From the NCBI GenBank assembly GCA_020025655.1, contig JAHHRR010000007.1:1-57794 (forward strand): a stretch of 57,794 nt of DNA, read 5' to 3'. Origin of the DNA: Oscillospiraceae bacterium (GTDB lineage Bacteria > Bacillota > Clostridia > Oscillospirales > Oscillospiraceae). The notes under the pieces are model-generated. The model did not search any database. It was not told the origin of the DNA and was given only the letters and a program-made list of their open reading frames with translations. Position numbers and translations under genes: made by a program. Of this stretch, positions 1 through 7,884 are shown piece after piece; the first letter of the stretch is position 1; every line of letters starts with the position of its first letter.

Positions 1-686
1 GCACCGAAGATATTTGACTTCATGTCCGGATAGTCGGCGCTCATAGTTTTAAGCATTGCCTTAAACTCAGCCCGCTTTGAAGTTTTATCCATGGGGCAGG
101 TATTGCGTACAATGGGAATGTTGAGCTTTTCGCCTACGTTTGTGATTTTCTGTTCGCCGGCGTAAATGAGCGGGCGAATCTGGGTAATGCCCGAGCGGTC
201 GAGATAGGTTACAGGGCGGAAGCAGTTGAGCCTGCCTTCAAGCAGAAGCGACATCATAAAGGTTTCCACAGCATCATCAAAATGATGACCCAGAGCAAGC
301 TTGTTTATACCCTTTTCACGGATGAAATCGTTCAGCGCACCTTTGCGCATTTTGGCACAGAGGGAACATGGATTGCCCTCCTTGCGTACATCAAAAACTA
401 TCTCCTTGATGTCTGTTTTGAGGCAGGTATAAGGCACATCAATCTCACGGCAGAGCTGTGCGATGGGTTCAAAATCCATATCCTCAAAGCCTAAATTTAT
501 GCTGACAGCCTCTAAAGAGAACTTTTTAGGGTAGAAACGCTGGAGATGATGCAGGGCAAGAAGCAGCACTGTACTGTCCTTACCGCCGGAAAGACCGACA
601 GCTATGCGGTCGCCTTCGTCTATCATATTGTAATCATCTACGGCACGTCTTACAGTGCCGGTAAACTCATTCAATGTCTTGTCCAT
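1..686 (-). CDS. TtcA-like tRNA thiolation protein (PP-loop ATPase), 3' end cut by window
   Basis: Reading the minus strand from an ATG at 686 gives about 228 residues that run off the left edge, so the C-terminus is missing. The PP-loop SGGKDS is at about residues 33-38. A CSLC pair (about 107-110) and a later Cys in NTCPMDK (about 197) match the three cysteines that hold the Fe-S cluster in TtcA-family enzymes, which adenylate a tRNA cytidine and replace its oxygen with sulfur in the cytosol. The GHHFDDAVET stretch is also typical. A GAGGTGTG ribosome binding site lies just before the ATG. The family call is firm; whether the target is C32 of tRNA or a related base in this lineage is inferred. 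Confidence 0.85.
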   Translation of the reverse strand, partial: MDKTLNEFTGTVRRAVDDYNMIDEGDRIAVGLSGGKDSTVLLLALHHLQRFYPKKFSLEAVSINLGFEDMDFEPIAQLCREIDVPYTCLKTDIKEIVFDVRKEGNPCSLCAKMRKGALNDFIREKGINKLALGHHFDDAVETFMMSLLLEGRLNCFRPVTYLDRSGITQIRPLIYAGEQKITNVGEKLNIPIVRNTCPMDKTSKRAEFKAMLKTMSADYPDMKSNIFG

Positions 687-728
687 AACACACCTCGGAA
701 ATATTGTAAAATCGAATTGAGAAATCAA

Positions 729-763
729 GAGCTTTTAAGAGATAATGCGAGCTTTTGAGAGAT
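729..763. repeat. Tandem direct repeat upstream of the TtcA-like gene
   Basis: Two copies of a 15-base unit, GAGCTTTTAAGAGAT at 729-743 and GAGCTTTTGAGAGAT at 749-763, differ at one base and start exactly 20 bases apart. They lie in the divergent space between the TtcA-like gene and the rplM promoter. Two copies on the same helix face could bind a regulator, but no function is shown. Confidence 0.5.
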
Positions 764-788
764 TTAAAAACGCAGATTAAAATAGCCG

Positions 789-817
789 TTGACACTTGCA
801 GCTATATATGGTATAAA
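789..817 (+). promoter_or_regulatory. Sigma-A promoter of the rplM-rpsI operon
   Basis: TTGACA at 789-794 and TATAAA at 812-817 are separated by 17 bases, an almost consensus housekeeping promoter. It leaves a leader of about 75 bases before rplM. Confidence 0.8.
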
Positions 818-823
818 GATAGA

Positions 824-854
824 GCGCGTTTAGAGCTATTGTAACAAGCTGCGC
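824..854 (+). promoter_or_regulatory. Candidate structured rplM leader
   Basis: Just downstream of the promoter, GCGC (824-827) and AGCT (834-837) can pair with the contiguous AGCTGCGC at 847-854, giving an 8-bp stem with a six-base bulge on the left side. Firmicutes rplM transcripts are known to carry L13-binding leaders, so this may be the autoregulatory element. I compared it only from memory, not with a covariance model. Confidence 0.4.
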
Positions 855-897
855 CTTAATTGTCAAAACATTTCATTCTATATGGAGGAGAGACCCT

Positions 898-1326
898 ATG
901 TCTACTACTATGCTAACCAAGGAGACCGTTGATCGTAAATGGTACGTCCTTGACGCAGCCGGCAAGCCCCTGGGCAAGACCGCTGCTGTCGCCGCTGACC
1001 TGCTTCGCGGCAAGCTCAAGACTAATTACACTCCTAACGTTGACTGCGGTGACTATGTTGTTATCATCAACGCTAAGGATGCAGTCCTCACTGGTAAGAA
1101 AATGGAGCAGAAGTACTACCGTACTCACTCCGGTTTCCCCGGTGGTCTGAAAGAGACTCAGTATAAGCACCTGATGCAGAACAAGCCCGAGCTGGCAATG
1201 ACCATTGCTGTTCGTGGTATGCTGCAGAAGAACACCATTGCAAAGAGCCAGCTCACCCGCCTGAAAGTTTTCGCAGGCCCCGAGCACAAGCACACTGCAC
1301 AGAAGCCCGAAGTTTGGGATCGCTAA
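898..1326 (+). CDS. rplM: Ribosomal protein L13
   Basis: This 142-residue protein is a full-length L13 of the large ribosomal subunit, an early assembly protein that binds 23S rRNA. Typical segments include KWYVLDAAGKPLGK near the N-terminus, VVIINAKDAVLTGKK near 50-65, the HSGFPGG segment, and AVRGMLQKN near 100. A GGAGGAGAG ribosome binding site precedes the ATG. It is followed after 14 bases by rpsI, the standard two-gene operon, with a near-consensus promoter at 789-817. Confidence 0.98.
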   Translation: MSTTMLTKETVDRKWYVLDAAGKPLGKTAAVAADLLRGKLKTNYTPNVDCGDYVVIINAKDAVLTGKKMEQKYYRTHSGFPGGLKETQYKHLMQNKPELAMTIAVRGMLQKNTIAKSQLTRLKVFAGPEHKHTAQKPEVWDR

Positions 1327-1340
1327 GGAGGTAAAGAATA

Positions 1341-1751
1341 ATGGCAACTTATAAGTGCAAAAAGCCCTATATGTACGGTACCGGACGCAGAAAGTCCTCC
1401 GTGGCCCGCGTTCACCTCATTCCTAACGGAACCGGCGCTATCACCATCAACGGCCGTGACATCGACGAGTACTTCGGCCTTGACACCCTGAAGCTGATCG
1501 TTCGTCAGCCCATGGTCTGCACCAACACCCTCGGCAAGGTTGACATCGAAGCAACCGTTACCGGCGGCGGTGTATCCGGCCAGGCTGGTGCAATCCGTCA
1601 CGGTATTTCCCGTGCACTCCTGCTGGTAGACGATAACTACCGTGCAGCTCTGAAGTCCGCTGGTCTGCTGACCCGTGACCCCAGAATGAAAGAGCGTAAG
1701 AAGTACGGTCTTAAAGGCGCACGTCGTGCTCCTCAGTTCTCCAAGAGATAA
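1341..1751 (+). CDS. rpsI: Ribosomal protein S9
   Basis: This 136-residue protein is S9 of the small subunit, whose C-terminal tail reaches the P-site tRNA. The GTGRRKSSVARV motif (about 14-25), the GRDIDEYF segment and the terminal KKYGLKGARRAPQFSKR are diagnostic; the final Lys-Arg tail is intact. It has a few extra N-terminal residues (MATYKCKKPYM) compared with the usual 130-residue form. An AGGAGG site lies in the gap after rplM, so the two are co-transcribed, and a strong terminator follows at 1771. Confidence 0.98.
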   Translation: MATYKCKKPYMYGTGRRKSSVARVHLIPNGTGAITINGRDIDEYFGLDTLKLIVRQPMVCTNTLGKVDIEATVTGGGVSGQAGAIRHGISRALLLVDDNYRAALKSAGLLTRDPRMKERKKYGLKGARRAPQFSKR

Positions 1752-1770
1752 TCATTTCTCGGATATTTAC

Positions 1771-1807
1771 ATTGCGGAAGTCTTTACGACTTCCGCAATT
1801 TTTTTAT
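1771..1807 (+). terminator. Rho-independent terminator of rplM-rpsI
   Basis: Perfect 11-bp arms ATTGCGGAAGT and ACTTCCGCAAT flank a 7-base loop and are followed directly by a run of T. Confidence 0.9.
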
Positions 1808-1920
1808 ACTGAGGAGCGCCCTTGAAGCAAAGCTCCTGCGGTTACAGCTGAAATTCTGCCGCCGGCAGGATTTCTTAACGCTCCAACAGTTGTCCAATAG
1901 ATAATCAGATATTTCCGGAA

Positions 1921-1953
1921 ATAAAAATCACCTGTCAAAAATGACAGGTGATT
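1921..1953 (-). terminator. Terminator of the flavin reductase gene
   Basis: Arms AATCACCTGTCA (1926-1937) and TGACAGGTGATT (1942-1953) pair perfectly around a four-base loop. On the minus strand the stem is followed by TTTTTAT, placing it about 65 bases past the stop codon at 2018. Confidence 0.85.
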
Positions 1954-2017
1954 CTGAGTTTTCCTGCATATACAAATTATATGCGGTCAGTATGATGCAC
2001 TTAGATTACTGATAAAA

Positions 2018-3946
2018 TTAGATTGCATTACCGGCGTTGAAGCCTTCACGGATGTTCTTGTATCCGTTCTTTGCGCTGCTTGCGTCACCAACGGCAACAA
2101 CCTTGCAGCCGCAGTCCTTCAGCTCTTCAACGAGCGGGTTATAGCTTCTTACGCCCATTGCGTTAACAAGCATATCAATGTGCTTGAATTCGACAGGCTC
2201 GCCGTATTCCTCTACATAGATTGTTCCGTCACCAACTCTGGTGAGCTTGGTGTTGGTATGTACATCAATATTGTACTTTCTGATGTGCTCGAAGAGGCAG
2301 GACTTAACCTGTGCAACAGCATCGGTTATAATTTCGGGAGCCATCTCAACGATCTTTACGTTGCAGCCCTGAACAGCAAGGAATATAGCGGTTTCTGCAC
2401 CAGTCATGCCGCCGCCTGCGACAACAACATTCTTGCCGTATGCAGTTTTTCCACGGAGAACCTCAACAGCAGTCTTAACATAGTCTCTGTTATCCAGACC
2501 GGGAATGGGGAGGAACATAGGTTTGCTGCCGGTTGCAACGATTACTGCATCGGGTTTTTCCTGCTCAACAATTTCCTTGGTAAGAGGAGTGTTGAGGCGG
2601 ACATCAACATTGTAAAGCTTCAGAAGACGTCTGTAATTCATAATAAGAGAAGCATACTCGGTCTTTCCGGGAGGAGTCATTGCAGCCAGCCACTGACCGC
2701 CGATCTCGTCGCTTGCTTCAAAAAGGGTAATTTTGTGACCGCGTTCGCCTGCACCCTGCATAGCTGCAAGACCGGAAACACCGGAGCCTGCGATAAATAC
2801 CTTCTTGGGCTTTTCTACGATGGAAAGATCGTATTCAGTCTCACGGCAGGTGTGGGGGTTTGCAATGCAGTTAACTCTGTTGCCGACTGCAGTTTCGCCG
2901 GTGCAACCCTGGTTGCAGCCAATGCAGTGGATGATTTCGTCTTCTCTTCCGGCTTTTGCTTTGTTGGGAAGATCAGGATCAGCCAGAGAAGCACGAGCCA
3001 TAACTATATAGTCTGCCTTGTTGTCACGCAGCATGGCCTCGGACATATAGATGTCATTGTAGCGTCCGACAGCGAGAACAGGGACATTAACTGCGGCCTT
3101 TATAGTTGCAGCATTGTTTGCAAAACTCATGACGGGGATAAATCCGGGTCCGATAATAGTCTGCTTGGAAGCAAACATACCCTGAGTGCAGTGCAGTGCA
3201 TCTACACCGGCTTCTTCGAGCATCTTTGCCATGACAACTGCTTCGGGAAGCTCAATACCGCCCTCTACATAGTCGCAGGTGTTAAATCTGAAGAAAATAG
3301 GATAGTTGGGGCCGACAGCTTTGCGACACTCTTCGAGAACTTCCAGAGGGAAGCGCATTCTGTTGATAAGGCAGCCGCCGTATTCATCGGTGCGCTTGTT
3401 GGAGAAGCTGGACATGAACTGGTTCAGCAGATAGCCATGTGCGCCGTGAATTTCGATACAGTCAAAGCCGCACTTCTTGGCTCTTGCTGCACTTTCACCG
3501 AATGCCTTGACCAGCTCGTGAATTTCTTCAACTTCCAGTGCACGGGGGACATAGGGAACAGCTGGCTCCTTGAGAGCGGACGGAGCAACGGGATGTGTAG
3601 AATAAGCAGTGAGAGATCTCTGACGACCTGCATGATATAACTGAGCGCCTATAAGACCGCCTGCTTCGTGTACACGTCTTACAGTCTCGCTCCAGGCGGG
3701 AATCTGATTGTCGTTCCATAAAGAACCTACTACGGGATCGCTACCGGCATCCTGAGTTACGCCCAGATCCTCGGTGAAAATAAGACCCCAGCCACCCTGT
3801 ACCTTTCTTACAAGGTAAGAGCTGACAGCTTCGTTAGGAGTGCCATCGGGGTTGCCCATATGAGAAGACATGGCACTGACAACGAGACGGTTTTTAAGTT
3901 CCATGGTACCGATTTTGCCAGGTTCGAAAATCTTAGTCAGTTTCAT
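2018..3946 (-). CDS. Old-yellow-enzyme family NADH:flavin reductase with Fe-S and FAD domains (FadH/enoate reductase-like)
   Basis: I start this protein at the ATG at 3946 (642 residues) because a GGAGGT lies 11 bases upstream; longer readings up to 4102 add a poorly conserved, low-complexity head. Residues 1-330 form an FMN-binding TIM barrel with AQLYHAGRQ (101-109) and the active-site EIHGAHGY (165-172). Cys341, 344, 348 and 360 form the 4Fe-4S motif CxxCxxxC plus one. GSGVSG (387-392) is the FAD site and GGGMTG (511-516) the NAD(P)H site. This layout is that of 2,4-dienoyl-CoA reductase, 2-enoate reductase and bile-acid BaiCD/BaiH enzymes, which reduce activated C=C bonds. Substrate is unknown. 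It is divergent from the TRAP transporter and may act on the imported compound. Confidence 0.88.
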   Translation of the reverse strand: MKLTKIFEPGKIGTMELKNRLVVSAMSSHMGNPDGTPNEAVSSYLVRKVQGGWGLIFTEDLGVTQDAGSDPVVGSLWNDNQIPAWSETVRRVHEAGGLIGAQLYHAGRQRSLTAYSTHPVAPSALKEPAVPYVPRALEVEEIHELVKAFGESAARAKKCGFDCIEIHGAHGYLLNQFMSSFSNKRTDEYGGCLINRMRFPLEVLEECRKAVGPNYPIFFRFNTCDYVEGGIELPEAVVMAKMLEEAGVDALHCTQGMFASKQTIIGPGFIPVMSFANNAATIKAAVNVPVLAVGRYNDIYMSEAMLRDNKADYIVMARASLADPDLPNKAKAGREDEIIHCIGCNQGCTGETAVGNRVNCIANPHTCRETEYDLSIVEKPKKVFIAGSGVSGLAAMQGAGERGHKITLFEASDEIGGQWLAAMTPPGKTEYASLIMNYRRLLKLYNVDVRLNTPLTKEIVEQEKPDAVIVATGSKPMFLPIPGLDNRDYVKTAVEVLRGKTAYGKNVVVAGGGMTGAETAIFLAVQGCNVKIVEMAPEIITDAVAQVKSCLFEHIRKYNIDVHTNTKLTRVGDGTIYVEEYGEPVEFKHIDMLVNAMGVRSYNPLVEELKDCGCKVVAVGDASSAKNGYKNIREGFNAGNAI

Positions 3947-4224
3947 TAGTTCGATTACCTCCATAATTAGTGCAAAATAGCTTGTTTTTACGCTTTTTAT
4001 ATTAACGAAAAATTTCACAATTTCAAGAACGCACTTTAAGGTGCGCTCGAACTTCAAGGTAAGTAGGCACAAAAACGTAACTAATTGATATAAGTGTGAC
4101 AATGTGGTAATCTATTCATTGTTAAAAAATACGCATATATTTCAGCTTCAACCGGTATTTAATCCTGTTTTAAAATAACGAAGATAGAGTCATAAAACTG
4201 TATGAGCATGAAAGGAAAGATACT

Positions 4225-5316
4225 ATGAAAACAAAAGCTAAAAAGATTATGAGCATGATTCTGTGCATGGCAGCAGCTGCTGTATTGATTAGCGGCTGTG
4301 GTGCGGCATCTACAGATGGCGGAGCCGGCGGTGGCAGGAGTTACAGGCTTGCATATCAGTGTGCGTACAGTGCAGGCGGCGGCCCCTTTGTTTATGCATC
4401 TGAGCTTGCAGATACGATAGTAGCGTGTTCCGGTGGCAGGGTCGCAATGGATTGTCTTGCTACAAACTCAATTGTTTCAACAGTTGATATGCTGGATGCA
4501 GTGGCAAACGGTACCTTGGACTGCGCAGAGACAATAGCAGTAAGCTTCCCTGATGACAGCCTCGGTCTGCTTAGCACTCTGCCGGTAGGTATGACCGCAG
4601 AGGAGTACATGGGCTGGTATCTGAGCGGAGAAGGCCAGAAAATCCTTGATGAGGTAATGCTGGAAATTGCTCCTAATGTAGTTGCATTCCCCTGCGCTAT
4701 GGTTGACGCTGAGATACTTTATCACTCAACTACTCCTATAAAGAGTATTAGCGACATAAAAGGACTTAAAGTCCGTGGATTATCTGACTGGGCAAAGATA
4801 CAGACCATGCTGGGAGCATCAGTTGTTACACTGGATGGCGGAGAATGCTACGAAGCCCTTTCCAGAGGAACCATTGATGCAGCAGAGTATTCCACTCCTT
4901 TTGCAGACTATGCAGCCGGATATCATGAGGTAGCACCTTATATGACAGTTCCCGGCATTCACTGCCCCGCAGCTACTCATCTTCTGCTTATAAACAGAAA
5001 TGTATGGGAGAGCATGGATGAACAGCTCCAGAGCATCATAAAAACCTCCTGCAAGGCTATGCTTATTCAGGCAATAAGTGAGGATCGCATGGCAAATGTT
5101 GAGGCATGGGGCAAATTTGAAGAGCTTGAAGCAGCAGGAAAGCTCACAATTTTCAGACTTCCTGATGAAGATATCGACACAATATATGAAATAGCACATG
5201 AATATTATCAGGAAAAGTGTGAAACCAATCCGCTTTTCGCAAAGGTTTATAATTCTCAGCAGGCCTATCTGGAGACCGTCGGCAGCTGGGAAAGCGCTTC
5301 AGCTATTGAGCGCTGA
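4225..5316 (+). CDS. TRAP transporter substrate-binding lipoprotein (DctP family)
   Basis: This 363-residue protein begins with a lipoprotein signal peptide ending in LISGC (lipid-anchored Cys about 25). The mature part has the DctP fold, with KSISDIKGLKVRGL and the GTIDAAEYSTPFADY segment that resembles 2-oxo-acid or monocarboxylate-binding members such as TakP. It would capture an organic acid outside the membrane and pass it to the DctQM channel encoded next. AAAGGA precedes the ATG. The ligand is an inference from weak resemblance; the family is clear. The gene is the first of a three-gene operon and divergent from the flavin reductase. Confidence 0.9.
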   Translation: MKTKAKKIMSMILCMAAAAVLISGCGAASTDGGAGGGRSYRLAYQCAYSAGGGPFVYASELADTIVACSGGRVAMDCLATNSIVSTVDMLDAVANGTLDCAETIAVSFPDDSLGLLSTLPVGMTAEEYMGWYLSGEGQKILDEVMLEIAPNVVAFPCAMVDAEILYHSTTPIKSISDIKGLKVRGLSDWAKIQTMLGASVVTLDGGECYEALSRGTIDAAEYSTPFADYAAGYHEVAPYMTVPGIHCPAATHLLLINRNVWESMDEQLQSIIKTSCKAMLIQAISEDRMANVEAWGKFEELEAAGKLTIFRLPDEDIDTIYEIAHEYYQEKCETNPLFAKVYNSQQAYLETVGSWESASAIER

Positions 5317-5360
5317 TACTTACCGGATACACATCAGATATAAGAGATAGGAGCATAGAT

Positions 5361-5906
5361 ATGGGAGAACGTAAAGGGAAAAAAGGATTTATGAAAAGCT
5401 ATATAAATGTAGCTGAGAAAATATCTGATATTTCCGGTATGGTAGCTGCATATCTGCTTATTCCGCTGGTGATAGTGTTTCTCATCGAGATTATATCGAG
5501 AAATATCTTTAACCATCCCACAACATGGGCCTATGGAACTTGCTTTATAATCGGCGGATGTTCAGCACTGTTAGGCTTTGGATATGCACTTAAAAGCGGA
5601 GCTATGGTAAGAATTGATATCCTTTATACAAGACTGCCTGAAAAGGTGCAAAATATTCTGGATATAATACTGCACATATTGGTTTTTATGCCTATTACAA
5701 TAGGTGGTTCATATCTTTGCATATGCTATGCTGTGGATTCGGTTATGACAATGGAGACACTCAGCGTAGGATCATGGAATGCTCCTATATGGCCGACAAA
5801 GATTGTTATGGCAATAAGCTTTGTAATTCTTGCAATGCAGGGTCTGGCGGAGATCTTTAAGAATATAGAGAATCTCAAGGCTCTTAAACAGGAGGCGAAT
5901 AGATAA
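5361..5906 (+). CDS. TRAP transporter small membrane subunit (DctQ family)
   Basis: This is a 181-residue protein with four hydrophobic segments, a typical DctQ length and layout. The segment around LIEIISRNIFNHPTTWAYG (residues about 36-55) matches the conserved first-loop region of the family, and SVGSWNAPIWPTKIVMAISF the last helices. DctQ pairs with DctM to make the sodium-driven transporter. A GATAGGAG site precedes the ATG. The gap to dctP is 44 bases, and the stop overlaps the first base of the dctM start, so translation is probably coupled. Confidence 0.9.
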   Translation: MGERKGKKGFMKSYINVAEKISDISGMVAAYLLIPLVIVFLIEIISRNIFNHPTTWAYGTCFIIGGCSALLGFGYALKSGAMVRIDILYTRLPEKVQNILDIILHILVFMPITIGGSYLCICYAVDSVMTMETLSVGSWNAPIWPTKIVMAISFVILAMQGLAEIFKNIENLKALKQEANR

Positions 5907-7231
5907 TGGTTAGCGGAATGACTATTGCAATAATCATGGGTGCATTGCTGCTTGTACTGATTTTCTCCGGATATTATCTGTTTGCAGCCATGGGTGGAGT
6001 TGCCATAATTGCAGGCCTTTCGTTCTGGGGCCCGGATGTATTTCAGAGCGTATACTTCAGCATTTTTAAATACTGTAAAGATTACAGCCTTCTTGCGGTA
6101 CCGCTGTTCGTTTTGATGGGACAACTTCTGAACCAGTCCGGAATTGCAAAGAAACTTTTTGATAATCTCTCAGTGGCACTTGGCAGACAGAGAGGTGGTA
6201 TGGCAATAGCGGCTACTCTTATAGCAATCCTCTTTGCTGCTACTACCGGCATTGTGGGTGCATCCGTTGTTTCTATGGGTCTGCTTTTTACAAAGCCCAT
6301 GCTGGATGCAAAGTATAATAAATCCCTTACTGCGGGTGTTATCATCTCAGGCGGTACGCTTGGTATTCTGATCCCGCCCAGCATCATGCTGGTATTCATG
6401 GGTTCAGCAGCCAATGTATCGGTAGGAAAGCTTTTCTACGGTGCTATGACTCCCGGTGTGCTTCTGGGTGCTGCATATATCATTTATATTAAGATTATTG
6501 CGACCGTAAAAAAGGATTATGCACCTCCTATGCCTGAAGAGGAACTTGAAAAGTACAGCCGTAAAGAAATTGCCATAGGCTGTATAAAGCACGTGCTTCC
6601 TGTTGCAGTTGTAATTTTATCTGTTCTCGGAGCAATCTGGCTTGGATGGTGCCCGGCAACTGAAGCCGCTGCACTTGGTGTGTTGGCATCATTTATAATT
6701 GCTCTCATATATCATTCAATAAATTTTGAAGTTATAAAGAAAACACTTATTGAGACTATAAAGCTTACAAGCATGGTTTATGCAGTTTCTGTATTCGGAA
6801 ACCTGTTTGTTACAGTTTTCATGCGTCTGGGCTGCAGTACTGCCATTACTAAGCTGTTTATCGCAATGCCCATAGGAAAATGGGGCGTGTTTGCCATCAT
6901 GATGGCTACCGTCTTTGTTCTGGGCTTCCTGATGGACTGGATTGCCGTGTGCATGATTACTATTCCGATATTCGTTCCAATTGCGACTGCAGTAGGTTTT
7001 GATGCGTGCTATTTCCTCAGCATGATGGCACTTATCATGCAGACAGCTTTCCTGTCACCCCCTATGGCGGCATCTATTTTCTACTTCCAGGGAGTTGCAA
7101 AGGATCATATAAGCACCGAGGAAACTATTCGGGGTGTATGGCCGTTTATGGGTATACAGCTTGTGGTATTCCTGCTTTGCACAATATTCCCCGGCATAGT
7201 AAGCTGGCTGCCGAATATGCTTGTTGGATAA
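5906..7231 (+). CDS. TRAP transporter large membrane subunit (DctM family)
   Basis: This 441-residue, highly hydrophobic protein has about a dozen membrane segments. GYYLFAAMGGVA near the start, SLLAVPLFVLMGQLL near 54-68, GTLGILIPPSIMLV near 150 and the late FLSPPMAASIFYFQG are conserved DctM/TtdT-fold signatures. It forms the transport channel and couples substrate uptake to sodium. Its ATG overlaps the dctQ stop codon by one base. A terminator at 7240 ends the operon, so the transporter unit contains no enzyme genes; any enzyme partner must be divergent or distant. Confidence 0.93.
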   Translation: MVSGMTIAIIMGALLLVLIFSGYYLFAAMGGVAIIAGLSFWGPDVFQSVYFSIFKYCKDYSLLAVPLFVLMGQLLNQSGIAKKLFDNLSVALGRQRGGMAIAATLIAILFAATTGIVGASVVSMGLLFTKPMLDAKYNKSLTAGVIISGGTLGILIPPSIMLVFMGSAANVSVGKLFYGAMTPGVLLGAAYIIYIKIIATVKKDYAPPMPEEELEKYSRKEIAIGCIKHVLPVAVVILSVLGAIWLGWCPATEAAALGVLASFIIALIYHSINFEVIKKTLIETIKLTSMVYAVSVFGNLFVTVFMRLGCSTAITKLFIAMPIGKWGVFAIMMATVFVLGFLMDWIAVCMITIPIFVPIATAVGFDACYFLSMMALIMQTAFLSPPMAASIFYFQGVAKDHISTEETIRGVWPFMGIQLVVFLLCTIFPGIVSWLPNMLVG

Positions 7232-7239
7232 AAGCAATA

Positions 7240-7272
7240 AAAAAACCTCTCTTTAATAAAAGAGAGGTTTTT
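7240..7272 (+). terminator. Terminator of the TRAP operon
   Basis: AAAAACCTCTCTTT and AAGAGAGGTTTTT form a long stem with a short loop, starting 9 bases after the dctM stop codon. The A- and T-rich flanks could let it work in both directions. Confidence 0.9.
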
Positions 7273-7331
7273 CCTTTTTTGGGGAAATACATATGTCACT
7301 ACATTATTATATAATGCAGCTGACAGCGAAA

Positions 7332-7781
7332 TCAGTATTTAAATGTAATGTTAACTTCCCGTTCTCCGTTTTCAGAACTATGTGAGTATATCAGTTTGCC
7401 ATCTTCGTGTTTACCACGGCTTCTGCTCAACAGGTCATCTTTAGTGAATTTGGGATTTGCAATAGCACCCCAATCCCTCATGAAGTAAACAGCAGGAACC
7501 AGCAGCCATCCGGCTTCGGTGAGAGTGTATTCAACACGAAGAGGTTTTTCGTCATATTCTGTGCGGAGAATTATATTATCCCGTTCCATCTCTTGAAGCT
7601 GCTGAGTAAATATTTTATGTGAAATTTTATAAGGAACTCTGCGCTTTAACTCACCGTAACGACATACACCGCCGGGCGCTTCTGAAAGGTACCATATTAT
7701 ATAAGGTTTCCATTTACCGGTAACAGCTCCAAAGGCAAAACTTAAACTACAGTTTTCAAATGTATGTTTAAAATTTTCCAT
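7332..7781 (-). CDS. HxlR-family winged-helix transcription regulator
   Basis: I place the start at the ATG at 7781 (149 residues), where MENFKHTFENC matches the usual HxlR N-terminus and GAGGAG lies 12 bases upstream; the longer in-frame reading to 7847 adds 22 atypical residues. The family core is present: FGAVTGKWKPYIIWYL (about 18-33), YGELKRRVPYKISHKIFTQQL as the recognition region, and the wing ending in VEYTLTEAGWLL. HxlR proteins are small dimeric DNA-binding sensors, often of aldehydes, quinones or redox state through the conserved N-terminal Cys (C11). It follows the DASS transporter on the same strand. Confidence 0.88.
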   Translation of the reverse strand: MENFKHTFENCSLSFAFGAVTGKWKPYIIWYLSEAPGGVCRYGELKRRVPYKISHKIFTQQLQEMERDNIILRTEYDEKPLRVEYTLTEAGWLLVPAVYFMRDWGAIANPKFTKDDLLSRSRGKHEDGKLIYSHSSENGEREVNITFKY

Positions 7782-7884
7782 TTTACTATCAGTCTCCTCT
7801 TTTTGTTGTACATTGTAACATACACAATAAATTTTGTAAATTGGCACGTTTCATATAATGACCCAATAATGCGGTATAAATACC

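Noticed and set aside
2180..3640. Long plus-strand open frame opposite the flavin reductase
   Set aside because: It is the complement of a well-supported gene, lacks a recognisable domain and has no ribosome site; the same holds for the frames opposite rplB, addA, hflX and dnaG.
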